From the NCBI GenBank assembly GCA_011605715.1, contig JAAOZO010000224.1:1-11472 (forward strand): a DNA stretch of 11,472 bases. Reading direction: 5' to 3'. The position numbers and the translations under genes were made by a program. Below are positions 1-7,890 of this stretch, one piece after another; positions within the stretch are counted from its first letter, which is position 1, and each line of letters begins with the position of its first letter. The notes below the pieces were generated by a model. That model was not told where the DNA came from and searched no databases. It was given only the letters and a program-made list of their open reading frames with translations. This DNA comes from Nitrososphaerota archaeon (GTDB taxonomy: Archaea > Thermoproteota > EX4484-205 > JAAOZO01).

Positions 1-734
1 TTATGGGTTAGGTCGTCTTCAGAGCGTTCACCGCTTTCTAAAACTATTGAAGGCCTAACCTGAACTGGTGGGACCGGAAGAACTTCAAGAATCATCCACT
101 CAGGCCTACTTGTTTCTGGATTAATTCCTAGAAGTTTTAGGTCCTCATCTGGAATCCTTTCAAACCGTTCTCTTATGGCAGAAGGATTTATCCTACTTGT
201 TGCTTTCTCGGGAGTTATTTCATAAAATTCTGTTGGCTTTGACCATTTTATAACATACTGAGAAGCACCACAATGAGGACAGTTACTCATCCTCTTTGCT
301 TCTCTAATTATTTGAGAATACAACCTTTCTGGAACAAAACCAAATTTTTCCTTGTACTCTCCAATTTGTTTCTTGTATTCTTCAATCCTATCCTGCGGAA
401 GTAGTAGCCTACCACAAGAACGACAAGTGATTTGAAGAAGAGTATATATCTGCTTTGTGAATAAGTAGTTCACCATTGGCATTGGGAGTTCAATGTGTCC
501 AAAGTGGCCTGGGCACCTAGATGGAGGATTACCACAAGTTTGACATCTTTGATTTGGTTCGATTGTGCCAAGTCTTAGATCCATTACGCCGCCGGTAATT
601 GGAGTTCCATCTTCATCGTAAACTTCATCGGTGAATATTTCAGCTGCAGAATACCTTCTTATGAAAGTTGGGTTAAGAACTCCAAAAACTATAGAATCTA
701 TCGATTTTGCTTCAAGTTCGGAGGTTGAGCTCAT
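1..734 (-). CDS. rpo1N: DNA-directed RNA polymerase subunit Rpo1N (RpoA1, A'), N-terminal part, cut by window edge
   Basis: Encodes the N-terminal half of the largest subunit of archaeal RNA polymerase (clamp and start of the catalytic core). Only the first 244 codons are in the window; the frame is open to base 3 and the gene continues to the left. The translation begins MSSTSELEAKSIDSIVFGVL. It shows the clamp zinc site C64-x2-C67-x6-C74-x2-H77 followed by GHIELPMPMVN, and a second cysteine set C104/C107 and C152/C155, all typical of A' subunits. The ATG at 732-734 follows the rpo2 stop by 4 nt and is preceded by a purine-rich GGAGAGGGTG stretch, so it is translated from the rpo5-rpo2-rpo1N mRNA. 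The identification is secure; the catalytic NADFDGD motif lies outside the window. Confidence 0.97.
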   Translation of the reverse strand, partial: MSSTSELEAKSIDSIVFGVLNPTFIRRYSAAEIFTDEVYDEDGTPITGGVMDLRLGTIEPNQRCQTCGNPPSRCPGHFGHIELPMPMVNYLFTKQIYTLLQITCRSCGRLLLPQDRIEEYKKQIGEYKEKFGFVPERLYSQIIREAKRMSNCPHCGASQYVIKWSKPTEFYEITPEKATSRINPSAIRERFERIPDEDLKLLGINPETSRPEWMILEVLPVPPVQVRPSIVLESGERSEDDLTH

Positions 735-738
735 TTTC

Positions 739-3700
739 TTACACCCTCTCCTTAAGTCTTATCTTCGGAAATATTCCTAGGCTCATTATTTCTTGAAGCA
801 AAAGCTTAAAGGCATAAGAAACGGTTACCGCACTTATTTTTGCATTCTTTCCACAAACCCTGCAAACATATTTTCTTTGCTTAGCGTCATAGTAAGCTAG
901 GGAACCACAGTTATCACAAATATACACAGTTGTTTTGTCAGATTCTTCTAGGAGCCTATCTTGAAGCAACCTTGCAGCACCATGACCCACTAAACAATCA
1001 CGTTCCATTTCTCCAAACCTTAGTCCACCACCTCTTGCTCTTCCTTCAGTTGGCTGGTGCGTTAGCAAAGTAACTTGTCCTCTTGCTCTAGCATGTATTT
1101 TATCTTTTACCATGTGATGCAACCTCTGGTAATAAACGACACCGATAAACACCTTAGTATGCAACAGCTCGCCAGTTTGACCGTTGATCATTACAAAATC
1201 ACCATAAGGATGAAAACCATGAGACTTCAAAATTTCATAAACTTGCTCTGGGTTTTCATGAACAAAAGAATCACCAAACATTTGCCTTCCCTTTAAAGCT
1301 CCAGCAATCCCAAAGAGAGACTCCAAGAAGTGCGCTACAGTCATCCTAGAAGGAATAGCATGTGGGTTAATTAGAGCATCAGGCACCATTCCATCTTCTG
1401 TAAATGGCATGTCTTCTTGCGGAACTATCATCCCAACAACTCCCTTTTGGCCAGCTCTTGTTGCAAACTTGTCGCCCAACTCAGGAATTCTTGTATCCCT
1501 TATCCTTACCTTTATGATTTTGTTTTGCTCTTTATCTTCTGTTAATAGTATTTTGTCAACGTAGCCACTATGCGAGCTTTTAACTGCCACAGAAGTATCT
1601 CTCCTATACGATGGTTGACCCCAAACTTCTACCCTTTCTTCTAAAAATCTTGGAGGGCTAGTTCTTCCGATAATTATGTCGTTTCCAACAACATAAGTTT
1701 CAGGAGCAACTATTCCATCTTCATCTAACTTTACGTAGGCCTCTTCCCCCTTGTAGCCTCTAACGTCACTTTCTGGTTTTTGAATTCTATCTTTTTCTCC
1801 AACAGGGTAAAGCTTTGCTTCTGCTTCGTATACAAAATAAGTTGCGGACCTACCAAGCCCTCTTTCAATTGAAGCTTTGTTTAAAACTAGGGCATCTTCC
1901 ATGTTGTAGGGGTGAGAAAGAACTGCAACAATAAAGTTTTGCCCTATTGGGTTTTTACTTAGTCCAATAATTTCAGAGGTAGTAGTAGTTGTTATTGGAA
2001 TTTGAGGATAAAGTAAGTAGTGAGAAGTTGTAGAAAAGTTTAATGGCAATGAAGAAGTGGGATATCCAAGAGCTTGTTTTGCCATTGCTCCCTCGTATGT
2101 ATTCCTTGGAGACTGATTGTGTTCAGCAAATGGGATTGTTGAACTTATTGCACCAAATATAGCTAGAGGTGAAATCTCAAGATGAGTTGTATGCTGATTT
2201 ATATCATCAAGATTAACTGCTATTAAAGCATTTTCTTCTTCCTCAGCATCTAAGTATTCTATAACGCCTAGAGCCACGAGATCGTCAACTGTAAGTTCTC
2301 CAGACTTTAGTTTATCTATATGTTCAGGTTTAAGCCTTAGTTGACCTTCTTCTACAACTAGTAGTGGTCTTCTTACCCTTCCAGCATCAGTGTTTACTAC
2401 AACCTCCACTTTTCTTTCTTTCTCCTTACCCCTCTTCCTTGTAGCACCACCATAGTTATGTCTATAAAAGCCAAAGTTTACCTGGTCTGAAATCTTACCT
2501 CTCCTTCTTAGGCGAATAAGTTCCTTAAATATTGAGCGTCCTTCCTGATGATATCCAACTAGGGTACCGTTGACATAAATTTCAGCCCAGCTTTTTGTAA
2601 TTTCCTCGTTTGCTTTTTCTACTGGAACCATACCAAGAGAATTTAAAATCTTTAGTACTTCTTCTGGATTAGACGTTGTAGAAACTTGACAGAGTAAGCT
2701 TAGGTTCTTAACTAGCCCACAGTTGCTGCCCTCAGGAGACTCAGCAGGATCAATTCTCCCCCACTGTGTAGGATGAAGATCTCTAGCTTCAAAGTTTGAC
2801 TGACTTCTGCTTAAGGTTGATTGAAGCCTTCTGAGGTGGCTAACAGTTGAAAGGTAGTTTGTTCTATCTAAAAGCTGAGAAACCCCAACTAGGCGTCTAC
2901 TCCAGTTCCCAGTGGCAATTGCATGATTAAGTAGGTCTGTTATGAGCCTTGTACTAACTAGGTTTCCAATGTGGCGAGGAGTGGTTCTTTTAATATCAGC
3001 TCTTTGAAGTTGATGCTTTAGGTCTCTAACCATCCTCCTGAAGCCTTGCCTAAAAAGTTCAGCAATCAATGGACCTGCAAACCTCAACCTTTTGTTTTTG
3101 TAGTGATCTTTGTCGTCGGGCTTTCTCCACCCTAGCTTAACGGCTATAGCTCTTTCCGCCATCTTACCAATGAAGTATGCTTTCTTAATTCTGTCAGTTG
3201 GCTCTCTGCCAATGTGAGGTAACAAAACTTTATCAATCAAGTACTCAGCTCTCCTTATTCTAACTTCTTTTGGCTGGCCGTATGCAGCTCTTCCACCAAT
3301 GTAGTCTAGGGCAGACTCTGTATCAAGAAAAGAAGAAGCTTCGTCAAATGACTTCATTAGGTTTTCTTGAACTTCTACATATGGTGAAGTAATGTACGCT
3401 ATATCTTTATCTGTAGAAACACCCAGCGCACGCATCAAGATCACAAATGGAATATCTTCACCTATACCTGGAAACCTAACTCTTATTAGTTGCTTTTGAG
3501 AATCAAACCTAACTTCAACCTTTGTTCTGTAACCAACTGTTGCTGAAAAAGTTCTTGAAATATATATTATTGAACTTCCAACCTTTTTCCTTTCTGTAAA
3601 GATTCTGTTTGTAGCAAAGTCTTCAACTCCAACTATTACCCTTTCTGAACCATTTATTATGAAGTATCCACCAGGGTCTCTAGGGTCTTCACCAACTTTT

Positions 3701-4125
3701 ATCAGCTCTTCTGGAGAGAGGTTGTTTAGCCTGCATGCTGACGACTTTACCATTATAGGGAAGTCTCCTATCTTTATGGTTCCTTCCTGCATCAACTTTT
3801 CATTTTTATACTCGGAAAACTTTAGATTAATTGGAGCAGAATAGGTGAGGTTTCTTAGCCTCGCATCTATTGGATAAATAGAAGTTTGGGCTCCCGAAGC
3901 TTCAATAACAGAAGGTTGCTCCAAAGAAACTCCAGTAAAAACAATTCTATGCTTCAGGTCAGGTAAAGTTATGTTTATTTCTCCAACTTCCTGAACAATC
4001 TTATTTAAATCTGAAGCTAGAAGCTCGTTGTAGGAGTCTATGTGGTGCCGAGCTACTCCTACGTTCTTTACAAGTAGCTCGTATAAGTACTTTAAGTCTT
4101 CAGGTTTTACAGAATAAGGTTCCAT
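739..4125 (-). CDS. rpo2: DNA-directed RNA polymerase subunit Rpo2 (RpoB), full length, not split
   Basis: Second-largest RNA polymerase subunit, forming the other half of the active-site cleft. It is 1128 aa from this ATG and intact, with no intein and no B'/B'' split, unlike many Euryarchaeota. Visible landmarks: PRDPGGYFIINGSERVIVG near residue 150; the HPTQWGRIDPAESPEGSNCGL block around 455-480, equivalent to the bacterial rifampicin region; NTDAGRVRRPL; GDKFATRAGQKGVVG from about 884; LRFGEMERDCLVGHGAARLL; and a C-terminal zinc ribbon C1070-x2-C1073...C1088-x2-C1091. The rpo5 stop and this ATG share one base (TGATG). A GTG immediately upstream (4126-4128) is an equally possible start, since GGTGAT lies 6 nt before the GTG and 9 nt before the ATG. 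A basic KRGKEKERK stretch just before NTDAGRVRR looks lineage-specific. Confidence 0.98.
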   Translation of the reverse strand: MEPYSVKPEDLKYLYELLVKNVGVARHHIDSYNELLASDLNKIVQEVGEINITLPDLKHRIVFTGVSLEQPSVIEASGAQTSIYPIDARLRNLTYSAPINLKFSEYKNEKLMQEGTIKIGDFPIMVKSSACRLNNLSPEELIKVGEDPRDPGGYFIINGSERVIVGVEDFATNRIFTERKKVGSSIIYISRTFSATVGYRTKVEVRFDSQKQLIRVRFPGIGEDIPFVILMRALGVSTDKDIAYITSPYVEVQENLMKSFDEASSFLDTESALDYIGGRAAYGQPKEVRIRRAEYLIDKVLLPHIGREPTDRIKKAYFIGKMAERAIAVKLGWRKPDDKDHYKNKRLRFAGPLIAELFRQGFRRMVRDLKHQLQRADIKRTTPRHIGNLVSTRLITDLLNHAIATGNWSRRLVGVSQLLDRTNYLSTVSHLRRLQSTLSRSQSNFEARDLHPTQWGRIDPAESPEGSNCGLVKNLSLLCQVSTTSNPEEVLKILNSLGMVPVEKANEEITKSWAEIYVNGTLVGYHQEGRSIFKELIRLRRRGKISDQVNFGFYRHNYGGATRKRGKEKERKVEVVVNTDAGRVRRPLLVVEEGQLRLKPEHIDKLKSGELTVDDLVALGVIEYLDAEEEENALIAVNLDDINQHTTHLEISPLAIFGAISSTIPFAEHNQSPRNTYEGAMAKQALGYPTSSLPLNFSTTSHYLLYPQIPITTTTTSEIIGLSKNPIGQNFIVAVLSHPYNMEDALVLNKASIERGLGRSATYFVYEAEAKLYPVGEKDRIQKPESDVRGYKGEEAYVKLDEDGIVAPETYVVGNDIIIGRTSPPRFLEERVEVWGQPSYRRDTSVAVKSSHSGYVDKILLTEDKEQNKIIKVRIRDTRIPELGDKFATRAGQKGVVGMIVPQEDMPFTEDGMVPDALINPHAIPSRMTVAHFLESLFGIAGALKGRQMFGDSFVHENPEQVYEILKSHGFHPYGDFVMINGQTGELLHTKVFIGVVYYQRLHHMVKDKIHARARGQVTLLTHQPTEGRARGGGLRFGEMERDCLVGHGAARLLQDRLLEESDKTTVYICDNCGSLAYYDAKQRKYVCRVCGKNAKISAVTVSYAFKLLLQEIMSLGIFPKIRLKERV

Positions 4126-4376
4126 CACTCAGAAATCACCAGCCTATAATAAACAGACTCTCCTGCCAATTCGCTCTTTCTAGTTATTTTGATTATGTCC
4201 CCAGGCTTAGCCCCTAGGGCTTTTACAGCAGGATCAGAATCAAGAATTTTAGGAAGATTTGAGGGCTTAATCTTGTATTTCTTTAATAAGTTAATCCTTT
4301 CTTCCTCTGAGAGCACCTCATACTTTGGAGATAGCTCATGGTTTAGAGGATTAAAGCTAACTTCGCTCTTCAACAT
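4125..4376 (-). CDS. rpo5: DNA-directed RNA polymerase subunit Rpo5 (RpoH)
   Basis: Small RNA polymerase subunit corresponding to the C-terminal assembly domain of eukaryotic Rpb5; it sits on the lower jaw of the enzyme. It is 83 aa, the usual size for archaeal RpoH. The diagnostic segments are NHELSPKYEVLSEEE, LLKKYKIKPSNLPKI, SDPAVKALGAKPGDIIKI and the C-terminal RKSELAGESVYYRLV. It is the first gene of the rpo5-rpo2-rpo1N operon, and its stop overlaps the rpo2 start by one base. The ATG at 4374-4376 has no Shine-Dalgarno sequence in front; a box A about 34 nt upstream instead suggests a nearly leaderless transcript. The N-terminal LKSEVSFNP stretch before the conserved domain is short and typical. 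Confidence 0.97.
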   Translation of the reverse strand: MLKSEVSFNPLNHELSPKYEVLSEEERINLLKKYKIKPSNLPKILDSDPAVKALGAKPGDIIKITRKSELAGESVYYRLVISE

Positions 4377-4405
4377 TATAGGCCGGTTTTCTTCTATTTC
4401 AGTAT

Positions 4406-4413
4406 TATATTAA
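4406..4413 (-). promoter_or_regulatory. Box A (TATA) of the RNA polymerase operon
   Basis: On the minus strand this reads TTAATATA, preceded by the A-rich GAAAAC stretch expected of a BRE. Its centre is about 34 nt upstream of the rpo5 ATG, placing the transcription start a few bases before the ATG. That fits the absence of a Shine-Dalgarno site for rpo5. Assignment is by pattern and spacing only. Confidence 0.6.
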
Positions 4414-4560
4414 GTTTTCTCAAGCAATGCTGAAGGGATCTTCCACGAGAAAATTGAGAGCTTTCTTGAGAAGTACGCTTAAGAAGCAGTAACAAGAAAG
4501 AACTTTAATTTAAAAACAAAAATAAACATTTTTATCCCCATTTTCTTCCTTTTTGGGGGA

Positions 4561-5961
4561 TTGTATGACGTAATAATTGGAGGAGCCGGACCAGCAGGAA
4601 TATTTGCATCTCTAGAATTTATAAGACAAGCTAATGACAAAAAAGAACTTAAAGTATTGGTTTTAGATATGGGACCAGACGTAGAAAGAAGGTACTGTCC
4701 TTCAAGAGAATTACACAAAACATGCGTAAAGTGCCCAATTTGCACTTTGCAGAGTGGATGGGGAGGTGCTGGAACGTTTAGCGATGGAAAGATAACGTTA
4801 ACTCCAAACGTAGGAGGTTGGCTGGCCGACCTTATTGGAAACGAAGGACTTACAAAACTACTAAAAGACGTTGACAACTACTTTTTAGAATTTGGAGCTC
4901 CAAGAGAAATATATGGAGACGATGAAAACAAGTTTGAGTACTGGGACAAGAGAGCAAGACTCTCAGACCTTAAGCTTGAGAAGAACATTCTAAGGCACAT
5001 GGGTTCAGACATGAGCAAGCAGGTTCTTGTCAATATGAAGAACTTCGTCTCCAAGTACGTAGAGATTAGGCTGGGTACTAAGATTGAAGAAGTAGTAGTT
5101 GAAGGAAACAAAGTAAGAGGAGTTAGGCTAAAGTCTGGAGAAAAAATAAGCGCAAAAGCAGTTCTCTTAGCACCAGGCAGAATAGGTGCACAATGGCTAA
5201 GTTCGGAAGCTAAAAGACTGGGAATAAAGACAAACAGAAATCCAGTAGACCTAGGAGTAAGGGTTGAATTGCCCTACGAAGTTATGGCGCAGATAACTGA
5301 TGACCTCTACGAACCAAAGTTAAAGTTTTTCTCAAAAACCTTTGACGACTACATAAGAACGTTCTGTGTTAACCCAAGAGGAGAAGTAATTTCAGAGTTT
5401 TATGAGGACGTTGTTACTGTAAATGGGCACAGCTTGAAGAATGGAACTTCTGGTAATACAAACTTCGCAATATTGGTAAGTACACACTTTACTGAGCCTT
5501 TTAACGACCCAATAGCTTTTGGAAAGTCTATCGCTAAGCTTGCGAACCTGATATCAAATGGTGTCATTGTTCAAAGGCTATCAGACCTCCTTCAAGGAAG
5601 AAGGAGCACAAAAGAAAGAATAAACAAAAGCATAACGGAACCTACCCTCAAGGATGCAACTCCTGGGGACCTCAGCTTCGTTCTACCTCATAGGATACTT
5701 ACAGACATAATAGAGATGTTGAGAGCTTTAGATAAACTTACTCCAGGCGTCGTTTCACAAAACACTTTACTTTATGGCGTTGAAGCAAAATTTTATTCTT
5801 CTAGGATAGAGACAGACAAGCATCTACAAACAAACGTAAAAGGTCTCTTCGTAGCGGGAGATGGAGCGGGAATAACTAGAGGAATAGCTCAAGCTGCTGC
5901 TTCTGGAATGCACGCTGCTAGAAGCATAGCAGAACTATTGAACAATGAGGTTCTTGACTAA
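4561..5961 (+). CDS. FAD-dependent oxidoreductase, COG2509-like (uncharacterised dehydrogenase family)
   Basis: 466-aa cytosolic flavoprotein. The N-terminus has a Rossmann dinucleotide-binding motif, VIIGGAGPAGIFA (residues 4-16), ending in an acidic strand (LVLDMG). A cysteine-rich segment follows, C46...C55-x2-C58-x2-C61, leading directly into GWGGAGTFSDGKITL (66-80). The C-terminus has GVEAKFYSSRIET and the FAD-closing motif FVAGDGAGITRGIAQAAASG (430-449). This combination matches the uncharacterised COG2509 dehydrogenases; the substrate is unknown to me. The start is TTG: no in-frame ATG exists upstream, and the TTG leads straight into the Rossmann strand. A T-rich box A candidate (TTTTTAT, 4529-4535) about 29 nt upstream would make the mRNA nearly leaderless. 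The 3' end overlaps the convergent phosphoesterase gene by 27 bp. Family assignment is good; function is not known. Confidence 0.85.
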   Translation: MYDVIIGGAGPAGIFASLEFIRQANDKKELKVLVLDMGPDVERRYCPSRELHKTCVKCPICTLQSGWGGAGTFSDGKITLTPNVGGWLADLIGNEGLTKLLKDVDNYFLEFGAPREIYGDDENKFEYWDKRARLSDLKLEKNILRHMGSDMSKQVLVNMKNFVSKYVEIRLGTKIEEVVVEGNKVRGVRLKSGEKISAKAVLLAPGRIGAQWLSSEAKRLGIKTNRNPVDLGVRVELPYEVMAQITDDLYEPKLKFFSKTFDDYIRTFCVNPRGEVISEFYEDVVTVNGHSLKNGTSGNTNFAILVSTHFTEPFNDPIAFGKSIAKLANLISNGVIVQRLSDLLQGRRSTKERINKSITEPTLKDATPGDLSFVLPHRILTDIIEMLRALDKLTPGVVSQNTLLYGVEAKFYSSRIETDKHLQTNVKGLFVAGDGAGITRGIAQAAASGMHAARSIAELLNNEVLD

Positions 5962-6654
5962 GCCCAAGTTATAACCGTCTAAAGTGGTAACATTCATTTC
6001 TTCTACGCTTATGTTAAGCTCTTTCAGAGCAGGCATTCTAAAACCTTCATTGCTGTTTACAGTTAAGTAACCTACGTACTTGTTAAAAGCAGGCATTATT
6101 ATAACTCTTGGCTTTTTGTTCAAGCGTTCTAGCCACACTTGAGTTGTGTAGCTATAGCCAGAACTATCTGTTACCTTTACTACTGGATGAATATGGCCTA
6201 AGATTATGTACTCTTTGCTGAAGGCTTCCTTTGCTAGTCTTGTATGCCCATGAGAAATCCAAAAGCCATCAACTTCAAAACCTCTTACGCTGTGCACTTT
6301 TACTTTGCTTGGAAGAAGACCAAGAACGTCGCCATCGTGGTTTCCTGGAACTAAGTGAACTTCTTCTAGGTTTAGGAAAAGATTAATGAAGTTCCTAGTT
6401 ACAACTAGAGACTCAAGTAAGCTTACGCCAGAAACTTTATGTTTTAGGTCTCCAGCAATGATTAGCTTCTCGAGCTTGTAAGTTTTAAGCAGGTTTAGCA
6501 ATCTTTCTGAAAGCTCAGAGGATTTCTCAGGAACGTTTATTCCTTTTTCTCTTAGCTCCTTCTCGAAACCAATGTGAAGGTCTGAAACGACTAAGTATTC
6601 ATTGTTCAGTATTAGGGCGGGCTCTTTAAATGTTTTTATCACTCCTTTTCTCAT
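5935..6654 (-). CDS. Metallophosphoesterase, SbcD/Mre11-related (COG1407/TIGR00024-like)
   Basis: 239-aa calcineurin-like metallophosphoesterase. The full metal-binding set is present: D25-x-H27 (SDLHIGFE), D69 (AGDLKH), N105-H106-D107 (PGNHDG), H135-x-H137 (SHGHT) and H154-x-H156 (LGHIHP), so it should be an active two-metal enzyme. The GDLKH and LGHIHP forms and the length fit the archaeal SbcD/Mre11-related family, thought to act on nucleic acids or phosphodiesters; the substrate is unknown. I start it at the ATG at 6652-6654. The frame stays open 87 codons further upstream, but that extension is antisense to the SWIM gene and has no family motifs. The start is 19 bp from the divergent SWIM gene, and a TTTAATTC box A candidate lies inside that gene (6683-6690). 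The last 27 bp overlap the convergent oxidoreductase gene. Confidence 0.88.
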   Translation of the reverse strand: MRKGVIKTFKEPALILNNEYLVVSDLHIGFEKELREKGINVPEKSSELSERLLNLLKTYKLEKLIIAGDLKHKVSGVSLLESLVVTRNFINLFLNLEEVHLVPGNHDGDVLGLLPSKVKVHSVRGFEVDGFWISHGHTRLAKEAFSKEYIILGHIHPVVKVTDSSGYSYTTQVWLERLNKKPRVIIMPAFNKYVGYLTVNSNEGFRMPALKELNISVEEMNVTTLDGYNLGLVKNLIVQ

Positions 6655-6690
6655 AATAGCACTAAAGAACTGAATGAGCAAAGAATTAAA
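6625..6690. promoter_or_regulatory. Interleaved divergent promoters of the phosphoesterase and SWIM genes
   Basis: Only 19 bp separate the two divergent ATGs (6652-6654 minus, 6674-6676 plus). Box A candidates for the plus gene, TTTAAAT (6625-6631) and TTTTTAT (6633-6639), lie inside the phosphoesterase coding sequence. The candidate for the minus gene, TTTAATTC read on the minus strand (6683-6690), lies inside the SWIM coding sequence. Each promoter therefore seems to sit within the other gene's first codons, so transcription of one could interfere with the other. Positions are inferred from spacing only. Confidence 0.4.
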
Positions 6691-7075
6691 GGATTTTGCT
6701 AGCCTCTGCGAAAAGATAAGGGAAAGGGGATACTTAACCAGCAACGACAAAGAAAAATTACAGAACATTTTTGGTGAAAGAGCAGAAAAGGCACTAGAAC
6801 TTGTTTTTTTAAACAGAGTGAAGAAATACAAGTTCACTCCTTCAAACACAACTTTTTGGGTTGTCGTTGGAAAAACAAACGAGTACCTAGTAATTCCCGA
6901 AAGCAGGTTTTGCACGTGCGACGACTTTTTGTTCTCTTTCTTTAAAGGTGAGCAACCATTTTGTAGCCACTTAATAGCGCAGAAAATCGCTGAAGTTCTT
7001 GGAGAAGTAGAAGAAATAGAAGAGTCTGATGAGTACTACTTTCCTCTTATAGAAGAGTTCGTTAGCTTAAAGTAA
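6674..7075 (+). CDS. SWIM zinc-finger protein, Sws1/Shu2 (ZSWIM7)-like
   Basis: 133-aa protein with a SWIM metal-binding motif near the C-terminus: C80-x-C82, 14 residues, C97-x-H99 (RFCTCDDFLFSFF...QPFCSHLIAQKIAEVL). The pattern CxCxxF.FS followed by CxHL.A resembles the eukaryotic recombination factor SWS1/Shu2, which works with Rad51 paralogs; archaeal relatives of this type exist. By inference this protein could partner a RadA-family recombinase or bind DNA, but no RadA paralog is visible here. The N-terminal 50 residues are helical and charged (SLCEKIRERGYL, LQNIFGERAEKALELV), and the tail is acidic. The ATG has no clear Shine-Dalgarno sequence. The gene is divergent from the SbcD/Mre11-related phosphoesterase and convergent with nep1, 4 bp away. 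The SWIM call is firm; the recombination role is a hypothesis. Confidence 0.85.
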   Translation: MSKELKDFASLCEKIRERGYLTSNDKEKLQNIFGERAEKALELVFLNRVKKYKFTPSNTTFWVVVGKTNEYLVIPESRFCTCDDFLFSFFKGEQPFCSHLIAQKIAEVLGEVEEIEESDEYYFPLIEEFVSLK

Positions 7076-7079
7076 CTTT

Positions 7080-7697
7080 TCAGAGAAAAACTTTCTCAAG
7101 ATAGCACATTAGCATAGCCACTACCACGTTAGTCGTTAAAACTTTGCCGTAAATAGAAATAACCTCGTCTGAAATTGCTAAGATCTCATCTCTTGGAGCT
7201 CCTTTTGCGTATGCACCGACTAGGAAAGCTACTGGAGCATTTGACTTCAATGAGGCTAAGTATTGCTCAAAGTTCACTTTCTTTCCGCGACTGCTAAGAA
7301 GGATAACCTTTCTTACTCTTAAGTTTCTAAGAACATCTTTTAGTGCTGAGTTTTTTACGAGAAGAATAGGTTCTCCTTCAGGGGGGACTTGGCCTAACTT
7401 GAGCAGCTGGACAAACAAACTGGAAAAGTTAACGTAATTTCTAGGTGGTCTCCAAGAATCCTTAATAAATATAACTTTATCTTCTATAGTATGAAGAATA
7501 AGACCGACTTCTCCACTGGAATATGCTGGAAAGTCGCATACGTTCAATACTCCAACATGCGTAATGTCTGGCCTTCCTCTTCTTCCTAAATCATCTCGTC
7601 TTATTTTTCTGAAATGCTTTGAAATATCTAATAGTTCATCGTTGAAAAGTTCTAAGTTAGAGTCAAATAAAACGACCCAAGCCTTCTTGCTTTGCAA
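7080..7697 (-). CDS. nep1: Nep1/Emg1, small-subunit rRNA pseudouridine N1-methyltransferase
   Basis: SPOUT-class methyltransferase that N1-methylates a pseudouridine in the small-subunit rRNA (helix 35 region in the family) using SAM, and assists ribosome biogenesis. It is 205 aa, slightly shorter than many homologs. Recognisable blocks: N-terminal strand AWVVLFDSNLEL; RRGRPDITH (39-47), the RNA-binding signature; LILHTIEDKVIFIKDSWRPPRNY (67-88); and the C-terminal SAM-knot region VAFLVGAYAKGAPRD (156-170) with LTTNVVVAMLMCYLEKVF. The start is TTG (7695-7697); no ATG occurs in frame between it and the upstream AT-rich region. A TTTTTAT-like box A on the minus strand near 7728-7736 would give a leader of only a few bases. 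It is convergent with the SWIM gene and divergent from the eS19 operon, fitting a translation-linked neighbourhood. Confidence 0.93.
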   Translation of the reverse strand: MQSKKAWVVLFDSNLELFNDELLDISKHFRKIRRDDLGRRGRPDITHVGVLNVCDFPAYSSGEVGLILHTIEDKVIFIKDSWRPPRNYVNFSSLFVQLLKLGQVPPEGEPILLVKNSALKDVLRNLRVRKVILLSSRGKKVNFEQYLASLKSNAPVAFLVGAYAKGAPRDEILAISDEVISIYGKVLTTNVVVAMLMCYLEKVFL

Positions 7698-7767
7698 TTC
7701 TTTCGTCGTTGGAAACCTAAAGTGGAAAATAAAAACTTAAATTTTTAAAAGAGTTCAAACCGAAAAA

Positions 7768-7800
7768 CTAGAAGACCTCTAAATAAAAAGAGGAGACTAG
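7768..7800. repeat. Imperfect inverted repeat between nep1 and the eS19 operon
   Basis: CTAG (7768-7771) and CCTCT (7776-7780) face AGAGG (7789-7793) and CTAG (7797-7800), with an 8-nt AT-rich loop and an unpaired 4/3-nt step. It lies in the 193-bp divergent region between nep1 and the eS19 gene, upstream of both starts. It could be a regulator site or a chance structure; nothing else I can name occupies this region. Confidence 0.3.
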
Positions 7801-7855
7801 CTTCTTTCAAGGCTTAGAATCGTAGGCTTTCTTGTCGAGTTTAGGTAAGAAACAG

Positions 7856-7863
7856 TTATAAAT
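7856..7863 (+). promoter_or_regulatory. Box A (TATA) of the eS19-aPDCD5-eL39-eL31-aIF6 operon
   Basis: TTATAAAT preceded by the purine-rich AAGAAACAG (possible BRE). Its centre is about 31 nt before the TTG start of the eS19 gene, so transcription should begin within a few bases of that codon. No Shine-Dalgarno sequence precedes the TTG, consistent with a leaderless first cistron, whereas the downstream genes do have such sites. Confidence 0.6.
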
Positions 7864-7890
7864 TACTGTACCCTGAAGATGGGATAAAAA

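Noticed and set aside
4414..4491. Possible gene fragment on the plus strand (frame ending GIFHEKIESFLEKYA)
   Set aside because: It looks protein-like but is only about 22 codons after an upstream stop, has no start codon, and lies in the divergent promoter region; chance is likely.
6655..6915. N-terminal extension of 87 codons on the phosphoesterase frame
   Set aside because: It is antisense to the SWIM gene, lacks family motifs and would place the metallophosphoesterase domain far from the N-terminus. The ATG at 6652-6654 gives the usual family length.
7698..7890. Search for a C/D box guide RNA in the nep1/eS19 intergenic region
   Set aside because: No matching pair of RTGATGA and CTGA boxes was found on either strand with suitable spacing; the same was true of the other intergenic gaps.
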